A stretch of 64,000 nt of DNA, taken from Ananas comosus (Eukaryota; Streptophyta; Magnoliopsida; Poales; Bromeliaceae). Below, in pieces: positions 1 through 20,071 of this stretch; positions within the stretch are counted from its first letter, which is position 1; each line of letters starts with the position of its first letter. The stretch is from positions 7,950,783 to 8,014,782 of the forward strand of contig NC_033631.1 of assembly GCF_001540865.1 (NCBI RefSeq). The letters are read 5' to 3'. The notes below the pieces were generated by a model that made no database searches, was not told the DNA's origin, and saw only the letters and a list, made by a program, of their open reading frames with translations. A program made the translations under genes and the position numbers.

Positions 1-70
1 ATCGACTGAAATGAACTTCGTAGAAACTAATGCTGCAATTCAAGAGAGAAAAGACCATAGTATTTCTTCA

Positions 71-9194
<9,124 letters not shown>

Positions 9195-9309
9195 TTGAGA
9201 ATTTGTGAGCTTTCTTGACTGCGGTCGAAGCGAGTGTGGGTCGGGAGCATAAGATCCTGTTCTGACCCGACCCGCCGTGGTGGCCCAGGGGCCACGGCCG
9301 GCTGCTCAC

Positions 9310-9603
9310 TGGTGCAATAACTGCACGAATATATTCCCCGCAAGAGAAACGCTACCTGCACACCCCTCAGTTACATATAAATTTCATTTCTAATTTATTT
9401 AAGAATTTAGATAATTATTTTAGCTAAGTGTAATAAAACTAATATAAAAGAAATGAAACTTTAAACGCACAAGGCGTAAGATTTATAATTTTAGGTATAC
9501 CGGTAACATTACTCAAAATATATTTACGTATAAATTTATAGGAGAACAGTATTCTAAATAAAATGGTAATTATGATAAGTAAAGATAACTAATAAAAAAC
9601 TAT
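9310..9603. other. Gene-free flank upstream of the iminopeptidase
   Basis: AT-rich sequence following the GC-rich 5' leader region at about 9200-9310. No element or gene recognised. It ends in the left target-site duplication of the next SINE. Confidence 0.5.
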
Positions 9604-9750
9604 TACCGACCGTCCCTAGAGCAAGTGGCAAAAGGCTTGGTGGTTGGTACCCGAGACTCAAATTCGAATCCTAGTTGATTCACATTTTCAGCAAAGTTTA
9701 TTTCTAAATAAAATAAACGAAGCAGGTAGCGTGCTATCTATCTCTCAAAA
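9604..9750 (+). mobile_element. tRNA-derived SINE, copy 1
   Basis: Contains an A-box-like AGAGCAAGTGGC and a B-box-like TTCGAATCC (RNA polymerase III promoter), then a non-tRNA tail ending in CTCTCAAAA. It is flanked by a perfect 13-bp target-site duplication AATAAAAAACTAT (9591-9603 and 9751-9763). Further copies lie at about 9802, 31038 and 54640. Confidence 0.85.
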
Positions 9751-9801
9751 AATAAAAAACTATCACTTTAGCATTAATAAAAAAAGAAAAAATTGTAAAC
9801 A

Positions 9802-9995
9802 TCGACCATTTCTGACACAAATGGCAAAGGATTTGGTGGTTAGTACCCGAGGTCCCAAGTTCGAATCCTAATTGATTCACATTTTCAACTAAGTTTATTT
9901 CAAAATCAAAAGTTCGAATCCTAATTGATTCACATTTTTAGCTAAGTTTATTTCAAAATCAAATAAACAAAGCAGGTAGCATGCTACCTACACAC
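9802..9995 (+). mobile_element. tRNA-derived SINE, copy 2, with duplicated B-box segment
   Basis: Same family as copy 1. A 53-bp segment carrying the B box (AGTTCGAATCC) is present twice, at 9858 and 9911, so this copy has two candidate B boxes. Its ends lack a clear duplication. Confidence 0.75.
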
Positions 9996-10362
9996 AGTTA
10001 ATGATAATTCATCTGGCTCTTAGGATTATTGAAGTGAAAAGATTCTAATGTTTGCCGCCACAAACAAACCTGCCTTACTGCAGGCTTTTTTCTGCTGAGT
10101 GGTCATTCATAATACGGATTAAATTTATTTAAGTTTTGTTTTGAAATTAAGATTGTTGGTTCATAGCTTTTAGTAGACTCAAGAATTTAATTACCCCACA
10201 CTGATAGCATTAAGGAACTTTAGATTAAGAGACTGAACAAGAATGCTGATAAGAAAAGAAACCAAAGCATGAAGATAAATTTTTACTAATACGATTTGCT
10301 ATATATATAACTTAAGCAGGAGCATACCTCCACTGTACATGAATTTTGTAAACCATAAATAC

Positions 10363-10580
10363 TCAGTTTATAGACTTAGCAGTCGAGTCAAGTTGAATTT
10401 AAATTTAATTATCTCAGTTTAATGACTTCTCAGATTCAGTTGAGTTTAAATGTAATTAGCTTAGTTTAACAACTTAGCGGTTAATTTCAGTTTGAATTTG
10501 GTTTGCTCAGTTTAACAATTTGGCGATCAGTTTTAGTTGAGTTTGAATTTAATTTGCTCAGTTGAACAACTTGGCGATCA
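10363..10580 (+). repeat. Tandem repeat, about 50-bp unit, five diverged copies
   Basis: Units begin with CAGTTTA(A/T)nnACTT at about 10363, 10415, 10462, 10508 and 10559 (spacing 46-52 bp). Copies share gttgaatttaaatt and (g)gcgatcag wording. Confidence 0.7.
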
Positions 10581-10899
10581 AATTGTTTCCGGCTCGTGAG
10601 TCAATTAAGTTGATTTAGTTGAATTTTACTCGATTTGAACCGTTGATCTGTTTTGGTTCGGATGGAGCTGGTTTTACTTAATTTGGATCACTTCCATTAG
10701 ATTTAGGTTGAAGTGATTTGAACCCCTTATATTTGGTTTGAATTGAGCCACCTTAGGCATGTTCGGCCCTTTTTAATTTGGTTTGGTTCAGCACCCGTTG
10801 AGATTTGGTTTAGATCGAACTCTTATAACTTAGTTCAAGGCCCTCTGTATTTGGTCCACATGAGTCTATGACGAGAACTCATTATGGCGGAAGGCTGTA

Positions 10900-11060
10900 T
10901 TTGGTTCATGAAATTGGCTCATGATGAGCTTTTACTTTCAGTTCACGAAATTAATTCATGATAGAATCCCATTATGAAAGCACATTTTCAGTTCATGAAA
11001 TTAATTCATGATAGAAGACTTACTTTTCGTTCATGAAATTAATTCATGCTAGAAGCCCAT
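10900..11060 (+). repeat. Tandem repeat with TTCATGAAATTAATTCATGA units
   Basis: Four diverged units at about 10907, 10941, 10993 and 11030. Each contains the near-palindrome TTCATGAAATTAATTCATGA and is followed by (t)agaagcccat-like wording. Confidence 0.65.
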
Positions 11061-11353
11061 AATGAAAGCCTTTTTTTTAATTTAAATAAATTTGGTTTGA
11101 ATTGGGGGCATTTGGGTGAGATGGATTTGGTGGATTTGGGCTTTATGCTCTTGGGCTTTGGTGGTTTTATTTATGAACTAGGTTGGGTTGGGTTTTATTG
11201 TGGATTTCTGGATTTTTTTTATGGATTGAAATAGATTTTGGGTTTTATTTATGGACTGAAATGGATTTTGGGTTTTATGGGTTTTGGGCTCGAATTTGTA
11301 TGTAGATTGGATTAGGGGAGTTATACATATGTGGACTAGACTTTTAGATCTAA

Positions 11354-11947
11354 GGGCTTGTTTGGTTCAAGGGTGGAATTGGAATGGATAATTGAATGGG
11401 AATGAATTGGAATGGTAATTGGAATGGCCCACTGCCCCAAGAAGTTTGGTTTGTTTGTGGATTGGAAATTGGAATGAGTTATTCACATTTCATTATTTGA
11501 TTCGTATAAACTAAAAAAATTATAGGATACTATAATACTAATTTTACTTTCAAATATAAATTTATATTATTTAAAATTTATGAAAAATATAATACTATTC
11601 TCTAATAAGTTTTCCAAAAAAAATATCAAATTTATTTTTAAAAACTTTTATTGATGTGGGTTAAGGATAGGGTTTTGAGAGAGGATAGGATTTTTTTTTT
11701 TTGATGAGAAAGGGGTGAAGAGAAGGAGGGTGAGATGGTCACATGGGCTTCGAGAACTTAGTGGGCTTCCGGAATGAAATCTCAATCCGGGCTAAAAGAC
11801 CGGAATCAAGCTGAAGGCTAATGGGCCATTCCCATTCCAGTCCGGAATAGGAATCCCAAATTGATTCATGCGAACCAAACAAAATTAATCGGATTTGATC
11901 AAACCGATTCCCATTACATACCCAAAATGGATGAACCAAACAAGCCC
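11354..11947. mobile_element. Tourist/PIF-Harbinger-like MITE 1
   Basis: Perfect terminal inverted repeats GGGCTTGTTTGGTTCA at both ends, flanked by TAA on each side (11351-11353 and 11948-11950), the 3-bp TWA duplication typical of PIF/Harbinger MITEs. The 594-bp interior has no meaningful frame. A diverged relative may lie at 50870-51170 (similar gaatggaattgg and aaaccaaac wording). Confidence 0.85.
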
Positions 11948-11950
11948 TAA

Positions 11951-12631
11951 GGGTGCGTTTGGTTCGCGCTATCTTTTAAAGATTCATAGTAATCCGATGG
12001 GAATAAAAAAATATGACGGTGTTTGGCTAAACGGACTAAATAATCTAGTTGGTAATATTGAATTCACTTGGGAATAAGATTCACCCCAAAGTACTAATCT
12101 TATTCCCTTGAGGGAGGATAGGTATCCTTATATTAATGGATTGGGGTAATCATAATATATCTAATCTTTTTCTTTCTTCCTACCCGCCGGCTAATTGATA
12201 TTATTTTTCTTTACACTCTAACCTTATATCTCTCTCTAAACTTATTTTTCTCTCTAAAATTTAAATTTTTTTCTCTCTCTAAAATAAGCTTTCTCTCTCT
12301 CTCTTTCTAAAATTTCAACTCTCTCACTCCCTCTAATTTCGACTATATTTTTTTTTATTTTTTTAATTATACTCTCTCTCTCTAACTTATACTCTCTCTC
12401 CCTTTTTTCTAAAAAAATATTGAAACTTTTGGTAATATTATTTAAAATTAAATAAATAAATTAATTAACTAATTGTATATTTTTTGTAATATTAAATAAC
12501 ATGGCTAATTAATATTACCATGCGAACCAAACACAGGAATTTCACATTCTTAGTAATAGGATGAATAGGAATAAGATTTTCGGATATCTTTTATTCCTAG
12601 TAATCTTTCATAATGCGAACCAAACGCACCC
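11951..12631. mobile_element. Tourist/PIF-Harbinger-like MITE 2, abutting MITE 1
   Basis: Terminal inverted repeats GGGTGCGTTTGGTTCGC and GCGAACCAAACGCACCC, 681 bp. It is flanked by TAA at 11948-11950 and 12632-12634; the left TAA is also the right duplication of MITE 1. The interior includes CT-rich blocks. Confidence 0.85.
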
Positions 12632-12639
12632 TAAATGTG

Positions 12640-12870
12640 ATTCTGGGCTTAATTAGCATATGGGCTGAGTTCAGAGCCCATATATAAACTGAAGTTTATT
12701 TTATGTGGACTTAGTCTGAGCCTATATGTAGACTGGGCCTGCATTGCATGTGGGCTGGATTTTGGGCCCATATGAAGATTGGGCCTGCATTGGTATGTGG
12801 ACTGGATTCAGGATCCATATGCAGCCTGGGCCTGCATTTGCATGTGGGCTAGATTTTGGATTAGATTGGG
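12640..12870 (+). repeat. Tandem repeat with GGGCCTGCATT units
   Basis: About three diverged units of 45-58 bp, each with tgggcctgcatt, (g)catgtgggct and ccatatg. They lie within the probable LTR remnant. Confidence 0.65.
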
Positions 12871-14080
12871 TTTAGCTTTATTGGTGGACTGCATATGGGT
12901 TATGATTTTTGGTCCTATTGTTTGTATGCTGAATTTTGTTCATTGAGCCCATAAATGAATTGTATATTAGGCTCTTTTAAATTTATGAATTAATTAACTC
13001 CAAACCGTTCCTTTTTTATGTCGGATTCAATTCGAATTGATTTTTGGGCCTATTGCATGTTTAATTTGCATGCAATGAGAATTAAGAAGTCAGGAGGGTC
13101 TGAAAGCATTTGACCTAGAAAATAGGTTTTCAACCTCTCTGTCATGTCAAATATAAGTATTCTTTATATGTAAGTAGAGTACTATGTGAACTTTGAAACT
13201 TAGATGACATGGTAGTGATATGAAACCTAGGACAAAATCTAGGATGTGAAACAAAGTGGAACTTAGATAACTACGTGAACTTGAATTAGACATCAAGTAA
13301 ACTTATGAACAAATTTAGTGGCTAACCTTATAGATCAATGGAACTTAAAGTGTAAATTAAAATGTAACTCGCGACCTTATGGAAGTGTCATCATGGGAGA
13401 AGCCTGATTACCCTCGACTTCCTATGCCACAAATCTTGGGAGAAGCCCGATTACCCTCGACTCCCTATGCCATACTTAGGGATGTCCATTGCTTTCAACT
13501 CCACATGCCCACCGATTGGAGAGAAGTCCGATTGCTCTCAATTCTCCATGAGGTGTTTATTATGGAAATGCAACCAAACTAGAAAGTTGATTAAGGATAT
13601 GAAATGATTTGGGACAATCATGTAGGCCAATGACATTACTTTATCATTGTGACATATTGTTATTCAGTTGCGGCATAGTAGTTGTACTTTCCCTTTTGCA
13701 TTTTTATTATAGAAATAATAGTTTCATTTATTTCTAGTATTTTGCTAATATCTTTTTTGGATCGAGTGAGTATAGAGTGTCACTTTTGGTGATCACATCT
13801 ACTGGAAACTTATTTTAAATGTTTACCCAATTATTGTTATTGTATTTTAAAGCCATCCTCTGCCAGTAAGACACGTGACCGCGGCAAGGGCGTTATGAAT
13901 TAGATAGGCCGTGGCTAGTTGGTCTAGAGGGTACCCATTTTGTATGAACAACACGATGTATATTTTGGGGTTAATATGTTATAAACTCTAAGATGTGGAA
14001 TTGTAATAGTTTCAATTAAAAGTCTAGTTACTCTGATGCTTTATTGTACCTATATCTCGTATGTTTTATAAGTTGGTGTA

Positions 14081-14709
14081 TGTTTAAGAGCCATCCATGA
14101 GGTGTTTTAGGAGCATATATTAGTGGGTGTAGTGGAAAATATGTGTTGAGTTGGATTTTCTTGACCCTCGAGTTTTCTTCTTCTATTTAAACCTTTGTTT
14201 GTAAGCTTGTAATCCATGAAGTTTTGAATGAAATTATTTGTTTCTTTCACTACATTATTGTAGCAAATTTTATTAGCGAGCATTAATCTATTTAAAAAAG
14301 CTACTTCCACCCTAAAAAACAAGGCTTAACATAGGCTATGCAAGCAAAATCATGCAAAAACTCTTCAGCTTGTGAAGAGTTTATTAATAAACTCACCAGG
14401 AATTGTAATGTCACCTTAGACAAGAGAAAAGTATCTTCAATGATTAATTGCAAAGGGGCACATGACATGATGAGCACTTATATGCATGAAAAATTTACAA
14501 CATTTTTGGAGATAATAATCTCACTAAGCTTCAAAACTATATACAAGCATTTGTATGTATCTTTCCTTGCTCCCTGACAGCATCTTCTTTCTCTTTCTCT
14601 TTCTCTTTCCTCTGCAAGGATCAACTCCTAATGGTGGGATGTTGGACTTGTTAGTTCCCTCAAGTTCTCAAGCTTCTCTATATAGGAAAATTTCTTGTTA
14701 GTCACAGTG
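14081..14709. other. 3' flank of the RopGEF gene
   Basis: Intergenic and transcript-end region downstream (left) of the RopGEF stop. A TTTCTC tandem run lies at 14585-14612. No separate gene seen. Confidence 0.5.
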
Positions 14710-17700
14710 TTAGGGGGACTTTTTCATCATCAAATTTCCATTTTCTAGCTTCAACATGTCCTCCAAGTTACCTGATGATTCCTTCTTCTTCGCTTCGGTA
14801 TCTTGGTCCAAGTGCCAGCCCATGAAGTCCGACAGCGTCATTGAAGCAGGCGCCTCCATTTTGTTTAGCTTCTCGATCTCTTCTTGTGGATCTAGAGCTT
14901 TTACGGTACCTGAAATCGTCTCCGAATTTGTTAAGCAAGGCCGCCTCTTTGACTCTCTGAGGGTCGGGTCTCGTGCAAGAGAATCGGCGTAGAGCACATC
15001 TTCTATTCGGGATATTACGGTGAAAGCTAAACTCTCGAGAATCCTTGAATAGCCCTCCAAAATGGAGTATCCAACATCCTAAAAGAAAACAAGCAATAGA
15101 ACCGGCATAAACGAATGCAAGAAAATTCCATCACGAAAACATGTCATTTGCATCACTTTAAAATCATGCTACGACAACTCAATACCCTGCATCAGGGACT
15201 CAAAGCTGTGCATAATGATCGTGTAGTAGAGGAGCGGTTTTGTCAAAAGTGAGCTATGAAAGAATACATTTTAGAAAGAAAAAAAGTGGACTCTTTGCGC
15301 ATGAAATACCCTGTTGACAAAATAAATTAGCATTGGAGAAAGAATGCTCGTCCATACCTTGTTGTATTGGATCTTGCTTATGTCGAGGGCCGACTGAGGA
15401 ATACCAGGGAACCTGTGCTTGAGGATGAGCAAGATAGTCTCTGCTCTCTCTTCGAACTGCTCCCTCTTCTCTAAGCTGACGGCTGAGCCCCATGGGGATT
15501 TGGCATCTTTGTTATGCATCTTCCTCCTCCAAATGATGATAGACGCCTCTATTTTATTCTTGAGATCTAGGATCTTGTGCTCCGTCGACAAGTCTATTGA
15601 CGATAGGAACTCCTCAGGATCGAAAACATCGACTGTTATACTTCGGTATAATGAATCACCAAGACTGGCCCTTCCGTTCTATCACATGAACAATAAGTCA
15701 ATATCAATACAATACAGCATAAACTGAGAGAAAAAAAAAAGGTACTTAGCTCTCGTCGTAAGTTATGACGGGTATAGATGGACGACAATGAACAAAATGC
15801 TTGCCATAGCATCAATGAACATGTAAGCTCACCTTCGTTAGGAGTGCAGTAAAATCAAGGGAAATATCTTTGGACCCCCTGAACTTTTAAGCTGATTACC
15901 AAATGCCATTTTAAAAGCTTGATTTCAATATAATCATTTTCATCGACCACATGCTTATTATTTCTATCAAATTATATGTAACAAATATAAACTTGTAAAT
16001 ATCATGTGACATTAGAGAGCTCCGAACTTATGCCTGCTCTTTTAATGCCTGGATAACTCTACGAGAATTAAACCAAATTGCTTCATGCTATTGACTTCTA
16101 TTAAAAATTCAAGAGATGGTTAATTGAAATGGTCAAATTGATCATACTATTTATTTAGATATAGAAAATGTAGATGGTCATTGATAATTGGCCAAAATCT
16201 CAAGGTGGGGTCATCACAAAAAATATGGCAAAGTTTCTGCTTGATAAGAAGACAAAAGATAGAATAAACAAGATTGCAGATATAGCATAGTTTCATATTT
16301 GAATCCTTATCCGAGAGTAGCTTAGGTACAATTAACATGTCAATAGGTCGTCTATGTCTCGTTTATGCAATGTTGGTTTAAACAAGAAATTGCAGCAGAT
16401 AAGATAAGCACTGTTGCCAGATCTTTTTAAAGGCTCTACCTTAGGAAGGGATTCGATATAGGCTTCTGGAATCTCCATTTCCATGAGAACATTAGCATTT
16501 ATAGCCATGGCCGCCTTAAGCACTTGGTTGACCAGCTCCTTCTGATACTGAAGCCATTTTGTTGACACTTCAGATAGCCCGTTTGGAGGAACTTTAACAG
16601 TCGGTAGCCACCACTTGTCATCCTTCCTCTGTGCATTACCCTTCTCGGATTCGTCAGCATCTCTCGACAAATACCAGAACTCATTATGGTCCTTGAAATT
16701 GTCGAGGTATTCCTGTTCAATTACCCAAAAAAATGTCAATATAGATAAGAACTGTTAAATAAAATTAGGAGTAAATAGTAGAGATAGTCCCTGAACTTGT
16801 GGTAAATTGCAATTCAATCCCTAATCTTTTGTGTACCCAAATCAATTCTTGGCTTGCCTAGTTTCCTATTGTCATCTTTGGATTTGTTTAGGGCTCCAAT
16901 TTCCAAATGATTATCATTTATTACTTTGTGTGCAATGCTCCCAGAAAGGGTTTGAATAATCAAAAACGAACCAGAGATGACAGTGCAAAAAAATAGGTAT
17001 TTACTTGTGAGGTTTAGGGAGAAAACTTTAATTTGTTAAATGTTCAGGGCTACGAGTACAATTTACCCCAAGTTTAGCAATGAGTACAACATATACTTGT
17101 AGCAGTCCTTACAATGAGCATGGCGTCGAGCTTGCGCAAAGCTGGGATATTCATGTGAAGATCTTTCCGTTGCTGAGTTACCATTATCTGTAAAGGAGGA
17201 AAGGAGATAGAGGATAGAAAATCTTGAGGATGTAAGTGATTTATAGTAATTAAAATTGCTTGAAGTACACATCAAAATAATTAAAATGAAAATTGAGTTA
17301 TGGTATGACCTCCATGTTAGTTCCATCCTTAGAAACTTGTTGTGAAGGAACAAATTCTACAATATGATCGGTGACGGATAAAAGCCAATCAATTTCTTTC
17401 CGCCATCTTTGTTTCCTCTCTGCCGACATAGGCTCTAATCGCCATTGCTCTCCAAACACAGAAGCTGATTAATCGAAATTAAAAAAAGAAATGTTAGAGC
17501 AAAATGAATTAAGAACTGCTAGACTAGCGACAGGATTGCTACGATAATACCGAAAGAAAAGAAAAAAGAACCAACCTTGCCTCTTTAAAAGATAAGAAAA
17601 TAAAGCTTATAAGGTGAAGCCCATGTGGAAACATTGGCTTTACAAAACAAATCCTTATCAATAATACACCTTATAACCAGAGAAAATCATAATTCTATCC

Positions 17701-17737
17701 CTTGTGTTGCCTAAAAGTTCTCTATCACTTCCCATAG

Positions 17738-17771
<34 letters not shown>

Positions 17772-18637
17772 TAGGAGTACTCACTGCATAACAAATGTGT
17801 TGCATCTGTACAAAGTGAGGTGTCTACTTGAGACGTGTAAACAAGAGTTCGAACAAATCGTTCATTTGCAAAGCGTTTTACATTTAAGACACGCAACAAT
17901 GGAAATTTCTTATGCCAAAGAGACTAATTACATCTTAATTTCAAATCGATACGGTAAAATATGTCATTTCGGTAATCACGCCATCTCTCTCTCTCCCCCA
18001 CGCCAACTTACGCACCAAATTTTGTTTCTTTTGTTTGTTTATTAGAGGGATTTCTGTCCATTCGCCAAAAGAAGAAATTCAAACTTACATAATGGAAGGA
18101 CAATATGAAGGAAAAATACATGAATTAAAAAAAAAGAAAAAGATTGATAATACCTGCAAGATTGGTGATGGCATTGGACAAAGCCAAAGCCGAGGAAACC
18201 CCTTTGCCGGAACCCGACATGTCTTCACCGAGAAGCAGCTTCGCGAACCTCTCCTTCATCAACTCCATATCTACAATGCAATTATCTCTATAATTCTGGC
18301 ACGAACGAAATCAAAATTCGCTACTTAAAAAATCCCGATCCAACATCAGTCTCAATATCTTACCCGAAGGATGCCCATTGCATCCTCCATCTTTCTTCAG
18401 CCTTGATCTCGGCACGTGGTCGGACGATCGGTCGAGCGCGCTGCCTATAATCTGGGCCTCCAAAGGCTTGCCCGGGCTCCTCGATCCTTGGCTTCGCGAC
18501 AACATCTTATCGTCCACCACCGACGACCCATTGCTTTCTAGAATCAAGCTATGAGCCTTTCGCTCCGAATGCTCAAACATCCCTTTCCCTTGCAGGAACC
18601 TTTCTAGGCTATATCCTCTCTTCAGGAACCGAACCAT
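14710..18637 (-). CDS. ROPGEF: Rop guanine nucleotide exchange factor (PRONE domain)
   Basis: Plant-specific activator of Rho-of-plants GTPases at the plasma membrane, acting in polar growth and receptor-kinase signalling. Seven coding exons, all GT-AG with matched phase: 18364-18637, 18154-18270, 17310-17464, 17113-17187, 16440-16712, 15358-15678, 14710-15078; 527 residues, within the family's usual size. The PRONE domain spans about residues 93-465: [19 protein letters not shown], then [26 protein letters not shown] (around 240) and [20 protein letters not shown]. The N terminus (91 residues) and the C-terminal tail are variable, low-complexity regions, as known for RopGEFs, where the tail is autoinhibitory. 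I start at ATG 18635-18637 because an in-frame TGA lies upstream. Two short upstream frames precede it. Which RopGEF subgroup it belongs to I cannot say. Confidence 0.95.
15840..16439. other. RopGEF intron 5 (between exons 6 and 5), 3' part
   Basis: Within intron 15679-16439. No recognised insertion with clean ends; wording such as ggaccccctgaactttt near 15873 is common in degenerate plant MITEs. Confidence 0.35.
16770..17090. repeat. Possible degenerate MITE in RopGEF intron
   Basis: Ends are weakly inverted: AGTCCCTGAACTTGTGGTAAATT on the left and caatttaccccaagttt on the right, between exons 5 and 4. Target-site duplication not resolved. Confidence 0.35.
17738..17771. repeat. (TA)n(CA)n microsatellite in RopGEF intron
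   Basis: About 24 bp of TA followed by a short CA run, in intron 2 (17465-18153). Confidence 0.85.
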
Positions 18638-18664
18638 CAAAAACGAACAGTTGCCCAATTCGGA

Positions 18665-18694
18665 TCAAGAGAAGGCAACAATGTCATGCCTCAT
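18665..18694 (-). promoter_or_regulatory. Upstream ORF 1 in RopGEF leader (9 codons)
   Basis: ATG at 18692-18694 opens MRHDIVAFS and stops with TGA 28 nt before the main ATG. If the leader is transcribed and unspliced here, ribosomes meet it first. This is a candidate translational control element; it is inference only. Confidence 0.4.
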
Positions 18695-18734
18695 AAAGAA
18701 CAAGGCAATACGTCGAACACCTTACGGGCGCCAT
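18684..18734 (-). promoter_or_regulatory. Upstream ORF 2 in RopGEF leader (16 codons)
   Basis: ATG at 18732-18734 reads MAPVRCSTYCLVLYEA and ends at 18684-18686, overlapping upstream ORF 1 in another frame. The longer frame up to 19106 that contains it looks like flank, not a gene. Confidence 0.35.
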
Positions 18735-19363
18735 CGCGAGGGGCCGCAAAAACGCAACCTTTCTTGTTCTACACAATGCAACAGGGTGGAGGAGGATAAG
18801 AACCCTACTTGTGAATTGATTCAATGAGAATTTTGAAATGTTTTTTGAAGAGCTCAGAAGAGGGAGAAAGGGATTATCAAAGCTCCCAATTATACAACTA
18901 AGGGCGTGATTTTGGGAATTTGGGGGGTTCCCTGTGTTGATTTTAGTAGCTCTAACTCTTTGGAAATTTTGTTGCTTCTTTGTTTCTTTTGGGGGTATAT
19001 TCTTGTGTGTGAGGAAGATGAAAGGGGATGTGAGGTGCAGGTTGAATAGAAAGTGATCTCTATCTATTTTTGGCATGCGTTTTCTTGCGAGAAATATTTT
19101 TAGCATGCTTCAGTTTGGGAAGTTTTGAGGGTGTTAGAAAGCCCGGGAAACGTGGATTCGTGGTAGCTTCTGTAGTGTTTACCGTTGCAGGTAAGCGTTC
19201 GTTTTGCCTGCATATTTATTATTTATGAGCAATGCTACAAATATATTCTAAAGCAATGTGTACATTTTACACCCATTTTATTCTAAGATTATTCTTTGTT
19301 GCATTAATTTTTTAAAATTTTGTTAAAAATTAATTTATTTTTTATCAATCATAGGATTGCGGG
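18735..19363. other. Upstream flank of RopGEF
   Basis: Presumed promoter and leader region. AT-rich with no repeat family recognised; no convincing TATA box position can be fixed. Confidence 0.4.
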
Positions 19364-19366
19364 TAT

Positions 19367-20068
19367 GGGCCCGTTTGGCCTGAATTCTGGAAAAGTGATT
19401 TATGCGGAATTGATTTTGATTTAGAGAAGTGATTTTGGTTAAAAGCTGTAGAGCGTTTGACTGGATTTAGATAAAAGTTATTTTTCTGAAGTGATTTTGT
19501 AAAACTACTGTTTGGCCAAAAAATTTTGATATTTGTATTTAATAATTTTTTTTACTAAATTTTATTTTAAAATAATTTAAAATATGAATTAAGATTTAAA
19601 ATTTGTACAAAATTTAAAATTTAATATTTTAATTTAAAAAATAATTTTGAAATTTAAAAATTTAAAACTTAAAATTTCAATTTTTAAAGCTAAATATAAA
19701 TTTTTAATTTAAAATTTAAAATTTAAAATTAAATTTGAAATTTAAAATTTTCAAATTTAAAATTTTAAAATTAAAAAATAAATTCAAAAATTAAAATTTA
19801 AAATTAAATTTAAATTTAGACTTTGAATCCAAAATTAAAAATTTAAAAATAAATTTAAATTTAAACTTTGAATCAAAAATTAAAATAAAAATTAAAAGTT
19901 TGAGTCCAAAATCAAAATCAGGTTTCAAGAAGCAGGTTTTAGCTGTTTCTAATTTTAGGCTTCGAAAATCAAAATCAAATTTTAAAAACGAGATTGCCAA
20001 ATGTTCTATTAAGCCGAAAATTACTTTTAAGCCCAGAATCACTTTCAAAAATTAGGCCAAACACCCCC
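19367..20068. mobile_element. AT-rich foldback MITE (GTTTGGCC ends), copy 1
   Basis: Left end GGGCCCGTTTGGCCTGA and right end ...TTAGGCCAAACACCCCC are inverted repeats, flanked by TAT on both sides (19364-19366, 20069-20071). Subterminal parts (aagtgattttgg, aagctgtagagcgtttg / ccaaatgttctattaagcc) pair across the element. The core is an aaatttaaa-type low-complexity run. A longer relative lies at 29612-30868. Confidence 0.75.
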
Positions 20069-20071
20069 TAT

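Larger units (their letters stand above)
10100..14080 (+). mobile_element. Probable Ty3/gypsy LTR remnant, interrupted by two MITEs
   Basis: No gene frame. It contains tandem repeats (10363-10580; 10900-11060; 12640-12870) and then a 3' part with CCTCTGCCAGTAAGACACGTG followed by GGCAAGGGCGT. The LTR of the Ty3/gypsy element at 58472 (read on its own strand) has GATCGAGGCAAGGGCGTCG at the matching place, so this looks like a diverged LTR of a related family on the plus strand. Ends are not defined. The Tourist-like MITEs at 11354-11947 and 11951-12631 inserted into it. Confidence 0.4.

Noticed and set aside
9604..9690. Possible tRNA gene (A and B boxes)
   Set aside because: No cloverleaf can be formed, and the 3' tail and 13-bp target duplication identify a SINE.
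18684..19106. 140-codon minus-strand frame upstream of RopGEF
   Set aside because: Composition is that of AT-rich flank, no family resemblance; only the last 16 codons matter as a possible upstream ORF.
19791..20048. Phe/Lys-rich frames in aaatttaaa tracts
   Set aside because: Low-complexity MITE core; no gene.
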